Source: Saccharomonospora azurea NA-128
GTDB lineage: Bacteria; Actinomycetota; Actinomycetes; Mycobacteriales; Pseudonocardiaceae
NCBI RefSeq assembly: GCF_000231055.2
Contig: NZ_CM001466.1
Coordinates: 818,403 to 882,402 of the forward strand
Reading direction: 5' to 3'
Length of the DNA: 64,000 bases
Of the stretch, positions 39,201 to 51,200 are shown piece after piece (the stretch's first letter is position 1; the number at the start of each line of letters is the position of its first letter). The position numbers and the translations under genes were made by a program. A model generated the notes under the pieces. The model did not search any database. It was not told the DNA's origin and saw only the letters and a program-made list of their open reading frames with translations.

Positions 39201-42200
39201 AGTCGATGCCGTACTCCTGCAGAGGCGCGTCCCCTGCGATCTGCGCCGGGTCGAGCTTCAGCACCCCGGACGCCTGGTTCCGGAGGTAGTCCACCAGTTC
39301 GGCGGTGCGGGTACCGACGGGTGACGGCGCCACCGGCGCGGACGGGTGTTGCGTGAGGCGTTCGGGCTCGCTCACCGCGGACTCCTCACCCGTCAGGACC
39401 CGGGCGATCAGCTCCTGGTCCCCGTGCACCGGCGCCAGCACCGGCACGTCGTACCGCCACACCACGTCCAGCGCCCGCATCGCCTGCTCCGGGGAGAGCC
39501 GGTCCAGCCCGGTCGTCTCGCGGTAGGCGGTCAGCTCGTCGGAACGCACGAGCGAGTCCATTCCACCCGCCTCCCACAACGGCCACTGGACGGACACGCT
39601 GCGGCCGTGCCGGAGACCGTCGGCCGCCCAGCGCGCCCGCCGCCGGACGTAGGCGTCGACGAACCGGTTCGCGGCCGCGTAGCTGCCCGATCCGAAGTCG
39701 CCGATCAGCGAGGAGACGGAGGAGAAGGCCACGAAGAACGACAGGCGGTCGGCTCGCGTGCACCGGTCCAGGTTGACCACGCCGTGGACCTTGGCCGCGA
39801 GCGCCGACCGGAACCGCTCGCCGGACACGTCCGTCAGCGGCTGCTGGTCGGCGACGCCCGCGAGGTGGAACACACCGTCGAGGTGGCCGAACCGGCCACG
39901 GGCCTCCACGAGCGCGGCTCTCGTCTGGTGCGCGTCGGTGAGGTCGGCCCGCACCGCGAGCACCTCGGCTCCCAGCGACTCCAGCTCCGCGCACGCGTGC
40001 TCGGGCGGCGCGGACCGGCCCAGCAGGACCAGTCGCGCGTGGTACGTCCGGGCGAGGTGGCGGGCCAGCTGCATGCCGACTCCCCCACGGCCCCCGGCCA
40101 GCACGTACACGCCGCCGTCGGTCGGCGGTGCCGCCGCCGCCGGGTCGCCGGTGAGCCGCCGGACGGTGCGGACGGTCCGACGGGCACCGTCGTAGCGGAC
40201 GTCGAGCCCGCGCGGCGAGGTCACGGCGCTCAGCTCGCCGCGCAGCACGTCGGCCAGCCACTCGACTCCCGCCGTGCTCGGAACGTGGACCGTGCACAGC
40301 TCCAGGTGGGGAAGGTGCCGTGCGGCGGTCGAGGCCAGACCACCGATCAGCTCGTGTGCGGGAACGTCGGCGGCATCCTCGTCCCGATGCAGGCTGACAC
40401 ACCGGGTCCGGCCGGCTCGCCCGCTCGCCCCCACGGCCTGCGCCAGGAGAAGCAGCGAGACCGCTCCCCTGCCGATCTCCTCGTCGAGGTCGCCCACCTC
40501 GGGATGCGGTGTCGTCCACATGTGGACGACGTCCACGTTCGCCGTGGCGGGCAGGCCCGCGATCAGGTCGCGGTAGGCGTTCACGTCCACGGGGTCGATC
40601 ACGTGGATGTCGCCCGGGGCTTCCGCGGCGGTGTCCGCTGCCTCGGCCGTCCGGTCGCACACGACGATCGTGCGTGGCCAGCCCCCGAGCCTGCCCAGCC
40701 GCGCGGCCGACGACGGTTCGCGCGAGAAGATCACCAGGACGTCGCCGCGGCTGCCCTGCGGTCCCGGTGCGGCACTGCGCCAGTCCGGGACGTAACACAC
40801 CGGGTCGGTGGAAGCCACCGGCATCGACACCGCGGGAGGCCGGGGCAGACTTCCCGCCGGTCGCCCCGCCAGGTCGTCCACCACGGCGAACGGCACACCG
40901 TCGTCGTCGACGATGGTCACCCGGTATCGCCACGACGACCGCTGCGCGCCCGCGTCGAGCACTTCGGCGTGCGCGTAGCACCGGCGCGGGATCGGGGCGA
41001 ACACCTCCAGGGCACCGAGCTCGAACGGGATGACGAGGTCCGCTGCGGCCCGCGGACCGTCCCCGATCCAGTGGCAGGCCCGCAGCGCTCCGTCCAGCAA
41101 CGCCGGATGCAGGGTGTATCCGGGCACGTCCTCACCGCGGAGGGCGAGCTCCACCATCGCCTCACGCGGTCCACTGTGCACCGTGTCGGTCACCTGGAAG
41201 CTCGGCCCGTACTCGAAACCGGCGTCGCGGTAGGCTCGGTAGACCTCGTCACGTCCGACCCGGGCGGAACACCGGGCTCGGGCGGCCGCGAGGTCGAGGC
41301 GCGTCCGCTGGTGAGACGGCTCGCCGTACACCGCCGTCGCGCGGACGTGGACCTCGCGGTTCCCCGCGGCGTCGGAAACGATCTCGACGGCGAGGCCGTC
41401 TCGGACCTGCCGTACCTCTACCCGGAGGTCGAGCGCCTCCGCCTCCACCGTGATCGGTCGGGCCCACGTGATGCCGGAGAGGCGCGCGAGGGGAGTCTCG
41501 CTCGCCCGTCGTGCCACCGCATGGATCAGTTCGAGACCCGCGGCTCCGGCCAGCAGCGGTCGACCGTGCACGACATGGTCGCGGAGCAGAGGGTCCGCCG
41601 CCGACAGGGTCTTTCGGAACCGGACGTGCTCGACCGTCGAGATGTTGGCGTCGAGCAGAGGATGCAGTGCAGGTCCTTCCACCGCCCGAGGCCGCTCCGG
41701 CTCGTCCACGCTCGACACCCAGTAGCGTCGGCGAGCGAACGGATAGCCGGGCAGTGAGGTGCGTCGTGGCGGTTGCGCGCTCCACCGCAGCTCCTGCCAC
41801 CGCCCTTCCGCGCCTGCCAGCCAGGCCTGGGCCACGGTCTGCGGGTCGGTGCTGTCCTCGACGGTCCCCTGCCGTGGTGCGTCGCGGCCGACGTCCGCCC
41901 GAGCCAGCCCGGACGGGTTCGCCCCGTCGGCGAACCGACGCAGCAGGGTGACGAGCTCCGTCCCGTCGGCCGTCACCACCGCGAGTCGCGCCCGCATGGG
42001 CTCCCGTCCCACGGCGAGCGTGTACGCGACGTCGGCCAGCGGCACCTCGTGCCGTCGCAGGAAGTCCGCCAGCCGCCCGGCATACTCCCTCAACCGGTCC
42101 TCGTCCCGCGCCGACAGCACGAACGGCACCGGCGACGTGAGCCGCTGCTCACCGGCGGGCGCGGTGGGCACCGGACGGGCGTCGAGGTGCTCCGACACGA

Positions 42201-45200
42201 TGACGTGTGCGTTCGCGCCACCGGCTCCGAACGAACTGATCCCCGCCTTGCGGGCGATCGGTTGCCCGTCTCCGTCCCGCGACCGCGGCCAGTCGGCCAG
42301 GTCGCGTTGGACGACGAACGGCGACCGGTCGAGACCGAGGTCGGGGTTCAGCTGCTCGGTGTGCAGTGAGGGAACCAACGTCCCGTGCCGCAGTTGCAGC
42401 AGCAGCTTCGTCAGGCCGGCGACACCCGCCGCCGATTCGAGGTGCCCGATGTTCGACTTGACCGACCCGATCGCGCAGAACCGCTCGTCGGAGGTGTGCT
42501 GCCGGAAGGCCTTGGTCAACGCGGCGAGTTCGATCGGGTCGCCGAGCGACGTTCCCGTTCCGTGGGCCTCGACGTAGGACAGCTCCCTCGGGTCGGTGCC
42601 TGCCTCGGCCAGAGCCCGGACCACGAGCTCCTGTTGAGCGCGCGGGTTGGGGACGGTCAACCCGCTGCCATTGGTGGCACCACCGTGGTTGACCGCGCTG
42701 CCGAGGATGACGCCGTAGACGTGGTCTCCGTCGGCGACGGCCCGGCTCAGCGGCTTGAGCAGCACCGCGCCCACGCCCTCGCCCGGGACGTAACCGTCCC
42801 CGCCCGCGCCGAACGCCCGGCACCGGCCGTCGCTGGACAGGAAGTTGCTCTGGCTCAGCAACACGTACTTGTAGGGGTGCAGCGACAGGTTCACCCCGCC
42901 CGCGATCGCGAGTTCGCTCTCGCCGAGGCGCAGGCTCTGGCAGGCCAGGTGCAGCGCAGTGAGCGACGACGAGCACATCGTGTCCAGCGCCAGGCTGGGG
43001 CCGTGCAGGTCGAGCGCGTAGGAGACGCGGTTGGCGATGAACGCGAACGACGACTCCGTCACCGGATGCCCGCCCCGCACCGCGTCGGCCGCCCCGTACA
43101 GCTGGTACTCGCCGTACATGACGCCCACGAAGACTCCGACGTGCTTCCCGCGGACGGCGCCGGCCCGGTACCCGGCATCCTCCAGGACGTGCCACGACGT
43201 CTCCAGGAAGAGCCGTTCCTGGGGATCCATGAGCTCCGCCTCCCGAGGGGAGATGGAGAAGAACAGCGGATCGAACTTGTCCACATCGGACATGAAGCCG
43301 CCCCAGCGGGAGCGTGCCGCCCCGGGGCCCGAACGCGTGGTGTAGCGATGGTGGTCCCAGCGCTCCGGTGGGACCTCGGAGACACAGTCCCGCCCCGCCC
43401 GCAGGTTGTCCCAGAACTGTCCGAGGTCGTCGGCCATCGGATAGCGGCCGCTCATTCCGATGACGGCGATCGGGTCGTCGGCACCGTCCTGCGCCCAGTG
43501 CGCCTCGAAAGCGGGCTCGGCGGTGAGGAAGCGCCCCGCCGGCGCCGCGGTGACCTGCGGTGCCGCGTCGGAGGACGGCCCGCCGTCCAGGGCGGCGACC
43601 TCGGCCGGATACTCGTCCGCCAGGTGGTCCGCGAGCGCTTCGAGCGTCTCGTACTCGAAGAACGCCGTGGCGGCGAGGTCCGGGAAGTGGTCGCCGAGGG
43701 CGTTGGTCAGTTCGGTGACCACCACCGAGTCGATCCCGTACCGGGTCAACAGCGGCACGGTGGTCTCGACGTCCGCGGGGTTCACCCCGACCTTCTCGCC
43801 GACGGTGTCGCGCAGGAGGTCGAGCACGCGCCGACGCGCCGTGGTGTCGGACATCGGTTCCGGCGCCACGGCGATTGCCTTCGGCCTGACCTCGCCGCCG
43901 GGCGCGAGCTGCTCGACGATGCGGTCCCGGTCGCCCGTGGCGACGACCACGCAGGACTGCGACGACCGCAACGCGTCGTCGAACGCCGCCAGGCACTCCG
44001 CCGTGGACATCGACGTCAGCCCCGTCCGGCGGCGCAGGGCCTGCGCGTCCTGCTCGGAGAGCGCCATCCCGCCGTTCTGCCAGTGCGGCCAGGCGATCGA
44101 CACCGTCCGACCGGACCGCAGACCCTCCTCGACGAGCTCCTGCCGCAGGCTCGCGTAGTGGTCCAGGAACGCGTTGGCGTAGGCGTAGTCCGTCTGGCCC
44201 ACGTTCCCGAACACCGCCGCGACCGACGAGCACAGGACGAAGAAGTCGAGGTCCTCTCGCGCGGTGGCCCGGTCGAGCACGCGGGCACCGGTCACCTTCG
44301 GCGCGAGGACGGCGGCCAGATCGGCGCGGCTCTTGCGGAAGAGGAACCCGTCCCGGAGCACACCGGCGGCGTGCACGACACCGTGCACCCCACCGTGTTC
44401 CTCACGCAGGTCGGCGACGAGCCGCCGGACCGCGTCCTCGTCGGTGACGTCCACGCGTGCGTGGCGCACGGTGCTGCCCCGCGTCTCCAGCGCCGCCATC
44501 CGCGCCGACACGGCGTCGGACGGCTCCGACCGGCCCGTGAGCACGATCGTCGAGGTGACCTGCCGGGTGATGTGCTCGGCGAGGAGCAACCCGACGCCGC
44601 CCGCACCTCCGGTGATCACGTACACGCCGCCGTCCCGCAACGGCACCGTCGTGAGCGGCCCGGACTCCGGCTCCATCGGGCGGTATCCGCGCACCCGCCT
44701 GCAGTGTCCGTCGTAACGCACCTGCTCGGGGCGCGTGGCGTCCACGCCCAGCTCGCGCACGGCATCCCGGAAGGACGCGGCGTCCGTGGCTCCCGACACG
44801 ACGTGGCAGAGCAGCCGGGGATTCTCCAGCCGGGCGCTCCTGGCGAACCCGGCCACCGCCTCGTGCGCGGGCGATCCGGCAGGACACAGGTAGACCATGC
44901 GCAGTTCGGAGGAACCGCGACGGGCGAGCAGCGCCTTGCACAGCGGCAGCAGCGAGCCCACTCCGTCGTCGAACTCGGAGCCGGTCCCGTCCGGACGCGC
45001 CAGGGCGTGCACGACGGCGCGCACGTCGACGCCGTCGTCGGCGAGCTCGCTCAGCAGGCGCGCGACGTCGTCCTCGTGGCCCGTGTTCAGCACGAAGTGG
45101 TGTTCGGCCTGACGCGCGAACTCGGCACCGGGCTCGGCGAGCACCACGACGGCCTCGGCTCGACCGGCGTCCCGCAGCGCCTCACACAGCCGCGCGCGCT

Positions 45201-48200
45201 CGTCCTTCGTCCGGGCCAGAAGCAGGTACGCACCCTCCGGGGGCACCGACTCCTCGATCGGGGCCGGTTCCCAGACCGGGCGCAACAGCAGCCTGCGTGG
45301 CCGCTCTGCGGTCGGTACGGCGCGGAAGCCCAGTCCGTGCACCCGCGCGAGTACCGTTCCGTCGGTCGCCAGCACGGTGACGTCGACGACGAGTCCGTCG
45401 CCGTCGCGCCGCACGAGCCGCGCATGCGCGAGGCAGTCGGCCGGGAAGGGCGCGTACGCACTGACCTCGTCGACGGCCACGGGCAGGTACCGCTCCTCGG
45501 TGTCGAACAGCAGTCCCGCCGCCTGGAACGCACCGTCGAGCAGGCAGGGATGCAGCGTGTAGCGCCCGGCCTCGGCTCGCAGTCCCTCGTGCAGCCGCAG
45601 CGTCGCCAGCACCTCGCCGTCGCCGTGCCGGATCCCGCGTACGGACCGGAACGGCTCGCCGTACGTCAGGCCGCGCCGCTCGAACAGGGCGTAGGCGGCC
45701 TCGACATCACCGGGCCGGGAGCAGGCGGCGTGCAGGTCGGTGACGTCCACCGGTCCCGGTTGCTCGGCGTGCCCCAGCTCGATCCGGCCGCGAACGCCGA
45801 CGACGTCCTCCGCGCCGATGTCGAAGGACACGGTGCCGTCGGACTCCGGCGCCAGGGACAGGGTGACCGACCGGTGCCCGTCGTCGGGTCCCAGCATCCG
45901 CTCGAATCGGATCGCCCGCACCGCACGCACCGGTGCCTCTGCGGCGAGCTCGCCCGCGGCGCGAGCCATCTCCAGACAGGCCGCGGCGGGCAGCACCCGC
46001 TTGCCGGACACGCGGTGGTCGGCCACGACGAGCGAGTCGGTCAGCTCCGTGGTGAACGTCTGGCGCCGGAGGGTCGAGTCGTTGCGGTCGAGGAGCGGGT
46101 GCAGGCCCGGCGTTCCGGACACGGCCACGGGGCCGGTCGTCGCCGAGTCGACCCAGTGCCGGTGGCGGGCGAACGGATACCCCGGCAACGACACCCGCCT
46201 GAGCACGTCGTCGCCCGCATGCCGCGCCGTCCAGTCGACCGCGGCACCGCGCGTCCACAACCGGGCGAGCGCGAGCAGGTCGTCGGACTCCAGGGCGGCC
46301 CCGACCTCGTCCGCGTACCGGGCCCGCGACCGGGAATCGGTGGCGGCGGAGGCCTGGACCGCGTGCGGCGGTGCGGGCTCCTCCTCGGCACAGGCGCGCA
46401 ACGCCGAGACCAGCTCCGCACCGTCGGCCGTCACGACGGCGAGCCGGTGCTCCAGCTCGACGCGCCCGACCTGCAACGTGTAGGCGACGTCGGCCGGCTC
46501 CAGAGGCTCCCGTTCGAGGTGTTCGGCGAGCCGGCGCGCGTAGTCGCGCAGCCGCTCCGGGGCGCGCGCGGACAGCACGAACGCGTGCGACCGGGTGTCC
46601 CGCCGCTGCGCGGCCGGGACCGTGGTGCTCGGCGCGGTTTCGCGATGTTCGGCCAGGACCACGTGGGCGTTCGAGCCCCCCGCACCGAACGAACTCAGCG
46701 CCGCGATCCTGGGCGCCGGACCCGTGTCCGTCCTCCGCTCCGGCCACGGCGCGAGCGTCCGCTGCACCGCGAAGGGGGTGCGGGAGAAGTCGATGTTCGG
46801 ATTCGGCTCGTCCGCGTGCAGGGACGGCGCGAGCATGCCATGCCGGAACTGCATCAGCACCTTCGTCAGGCCCGCGATGCCCGCCGCTGATTCGAGATGC
46901 CCGACGTTCGACTTCACCGACCCGATCGCACACGATCCACTGGGGACGTCGGCGCCCCCGAGTGCCTTCGTCAGGCCCGTGATCTCGATCGGGTCGCCGA
47001 GTGCCGTGCCGGTGCCGTGAGCTTCGACGTAGCCGATGTCGGTCGCCGACACGCCCGCCTTCCGCCACGCCTCGGTGATGACCCGCTGCTGCGCGTGCGG
47101 GTTGGGCACCGTGTAGCCGTTCGTCTTGCCACCGTGGTTGACCGCGCTGCCGAGGACGAGACCGTAGATGTGGTCGCCGTCGGCGAGGGCCTGCCGGCGC
47201 GGCTTGAGCAGCACCGCACCGACGCCCTCGCCGGGCACGTAGCCGTCACCGCCGGCACCGAACGCCCGGCACCGGCCGTCGCTGGAGACGTAACCGCCCT
47301 GGCTCAAGAACACGTACTTGTAGGGGTGCACCGAAACGTTTACCCCACCCGCGATCGCCAGCTCGCTCTCGCCTCGGCGCAGGCTCTCGCACGCGAGGTG
47401 CAGGGCGGTGAGCGACGACGAGCACATCGTGTCCAGCGCCAGGCTCGGGCCCTGGAGGTCGAGGAGGTACGACACCCGGTTCGCGATCGAGGCGTACGAC
47501 GAGTTGGTGACCGGACGACCGCCACGCAGCGCGTCCACCGCCCCGTAGAACTGGTACTCGCCGTACATGACGCCGACGAAGACCCCGACCGGCCGCCCAC
47601 GCAGATCGTCCCTGCGGTAGCCCGCGTCCTCGACCACGTGCCAGGCGGTCTCCAGGAACAACCGTTCCTGCGGGTCCATCAGGTCGGCTTCCCTCGGCAT
47701 GATCGGGAAGAAGAGCGGGTCGAACTTGTCCACATCGGACAGGAAGCCGCCCCACCGCGAGTGGGCGGAGCCGAGGCGCTGCCGTTCGGGGTCGAAGAAC
47801 CGGTCGTGGTCCCATCTGTCCGCGGGGACCTCGGTGATGCAGTCGCGCCCCTGGGCGAGGTTCTCCCAGAACTCGTGCACATCGTCGGCCATCGGATAGC
47901 GGCCGGACAGCCCGATGATCGCGATGGCGTCGTCGTGGTCGTCCGACCGCGCGGAGAGCGGGTCGGCGTCGGCACCGGTCTGCGTGGTCAGCACCGGCTC
48001 GGCTCGTCGGCCGGGGGCGGTGTCTCCGCCGGAGCTCGCGGCGAGTTGCCGGATCCGCTCCGGGTGCTCCTCGGCGAAGTACTCGGCGAGCAGACCGAGC
48101 GATTCGTACTCGAAGAACAACGTCTTCGACAGCTCGCCGAAGTGCGCCTCCATCCGCTCGTTCAGCCGACTGATCATCAGAGAGTCGATGCCGTACCGCT

Positions 48201-51200
48201 CGAACGGCTCGGCGGGATCGAGATCGGCGGGATCGAGCTTGGTCGTCTCGGCGAGGATGCCGCGCAGCACCTCTTCCGCCTGCCGCACGAGCTCGCCCTC
48301 ACCGTGCGGCTCGTCGGCCCGGGCGTCGTCGCCGAGCGCCTCGGTGGTCGCGGTGTGCTCGGTGTCCTCGGCGAGCCTGCGCACGACGAGCGCACGCACC
48401 TGGGCCACCACAGTCCCGTCGTCGTCGGTCACGGTGAGGTCGGCGGTCGCCGTCTTCCGCCCACCGCTGTCACGCAACCGCACCACGGCGTGGCACTCCG
48501 ACGGCAACGGCGCCAGGATCCGCAGCTCGCCGAAACCCAGCGGAAGGAAGGACGGCGTGTCAGCCTCGCTCGCCCCGGCATCCTCGGACAGGAGGGCCAC
48601 CACGGTCTGGAACGCGCCGTCGAGCAGGCAGGGGTGCAGCGGTAACCGCTCGTCGTCCCCGGTGAGCGCGAGCGACGCCACCGCCTCCCGCTCGCCGAGC
48701 CGCACCTCGCGCAACACCCGGAAGTTCGGGCCGTACCGCAACCCGTGCCGCTCGAACGCGCGGTAACACTCGGCACCGGCTCGCTCGGTCGTGCAGCGGG
48801 CCCGGATGCCGTCGAGGTCGACCGGCGGCTCCGGTTCCGACCCGCCCAGCACCAGCTCACCGCGAGCACAACCGCCGTCCCGGGAGCGGATGGTGAAGTC
48901 GAGCGCTCCCGCATCCCGCGGCAGCAGGTCGATGCGCAGGGTCTCGCCCCGAGCGCCGACCGGCACGAGCCGGTCGAAGGAGACCGACCGGAGTGCCCCG
49001 ACGCGCGTCTCCCCCGCCACCTCGCCGGCGGCCCGGGCCAGCTCGACGTAGCCCGCGGCGGGGAACACGCGATCACCGAAGACGACGTGGTCCGCCACCA
49101 CGAACTCGTCGCCGGACAACGCCAACTCGAAGGCGGAACCGCGCATCGTCGAGACGTTGGTGCCGAGCAGCGGGTGCGGCCCGTCCTGGGTCGTCGTGGT
49201 CACCACCGGCGCGGCTGCGGGCATCCAACAACGGCGGCCCTCGAACGGGTAGGTGGGCAGCGGCACCCGTCCCCGCCGTTCACCGGAGTAGTACCTGGTC
49301 CAGTCGATCGCGACACCACTGCGCCAGAGCCGTGCCACGGTCTGCGCAGGGCCCTCGGCTCCGGCCCGCAGGACCACGGACCCCGCCTCCTCGGCCACCG
49401 CCGACACGGACGCGATCGGGATCGGCCCCTGCGGAAGCTCAGCGCCGTCGGACTGCCCGGACACCACCGCCAGGGCGTCGGCGAGCTCGACGTCACCGGC
49501 GACGGCAGCCGCCACCCACCGACCGAGCGCGTCACCGTGCATCGACGACGGGGTGATGCCCCACCGCCGCCAGCACCGACCGAGGGCGTACTGGGCCGCG
49601 AAGATTCTGCCCGGCTCACCCAGTTCCGCGGCACCGGCCGCCAGGCAGTCGGCGTACCGCTGCGCGAACTCCGGTTCGCTCTCCAGCGCCCCGGCGAGGG
49701 CCTCCGCGTCGGGCAGGTCGTCACCGAACACGAACGACACCCGCGCGGTGCGCCGCACGGAGTCGGGTGAGGAGTCGGAGCGCAGGTCTGCCACGACCGT
49801 CTCGACGTCGCCGGCCACGACGGCGTACCGGTACGGCAACTCCCGCCGACCGACGGCCAACGTGTAGGCGACGTCGGCCAGCGCGAGCTCGGGACGACGT
49901 TCGAGGTGCTCCGCGAGATTGCGCCGCATCGCCTGCAGCGCCGACGGGGTCTTCGCCGACAGCACGAGGGGCTGTTCCCGGCGCGCAGACGCGGTCGGCA
50001 CCGGTCGCGGCGGCGCCTCCTCCAGGATCGCGTGTGCGTTCGTCCCTCCGATGCCGAATGAGCTGACCGCGGCACGACGCGGTCCCTCCTCCGGTCGCTC
50101 CCAGTCGGCCGTGTCCGTGGCGACGTAGAACGGGCTGCTCGCGAAGTCGATGGCGGGGTTGGGGCGCTCGAAGTTCACGGTCGGCACGATGGTGCGCTCC
50201 CGCAACATCAGCGCGGACTTGATGACCCCCGCCACGCCGGCGGCCGCATCGAGGTGCCCGACGTTCGACTTCACCGATCCGATGGCGCAGAACCCACTGC
50301 GGTCGGTCTTCCGCCGGAACGCCTCGGTGAGCGCGGACACCTCCACGGGATCACCGAGCCGGGTCGCCGTGCCGTGGGCCTCGACATGGCCGATCGAGGA
50401 CGGGTCGACCCCCGCGACGGCCTGCGCGTCCGCGATGACCGCGACCTGCCCTTCCTTCCCGGGCGCGGCGTAGCCGACCTTCATCGACCCGTCGTTGTTC
50501 GTGGCGGTGCCCTTGATGACCGCGTGGATCGTGTCGCCGTCGGCGAGCGCGTCGCGACACGGCTTCAGAACGACGACACCGACCCCGTTGCCCAGCACGG
50601 TGCCACTGGCCTCGGTGTCGAACGTGCGGACCCGGCCGTCGGCGGAGAGGATGGCGCCCTCGTCGTACAAGTACCCCGTCTCCTCCGGCACCTTCACCGT
50701 CACGCCACCGGCGAGCGCGAGATCGCACTCGCCGTTGACCAGCGCCTGGCACGCCAGGTGGATCGCGACGAGCGACGTCGAGCAGGCGGTCTGCACGGTA
50801 TAGCTCGGTCCCCGCAGGTCGAGCTTGTAGGACACCCGGGTGGAGAGATAGTCCTTGTCGTTGCCCACCATCACGGCGAAGTGCTGTGCGGTGGTCGTCT
50901 GGTCCACGTGCGGCAACACGTGACGCTGCAGGTACAGGTTGATGGCGGCACCGGCGTAGACACCGATCAGACCGGGATATCGGGCCGAGTCGTACCCCGC
51001 GTCCTCCAACGCCGCGTAGGCCTGCTCCAGGAACAGCCGCTGTTGGGGGTCGATGTACTCCGCGTCGGCCGGGGTGTATTCGAACAGCGCCGTGTCGAAG
51101 AGGTCGACGCCGCCCAGAACACCGTGCGCACGCACGTAGTCCGGGTCGTCGATCAACTCGACAGGGATGCCCGCCGAACGCAGGTCCTCCTCCGTGAACC

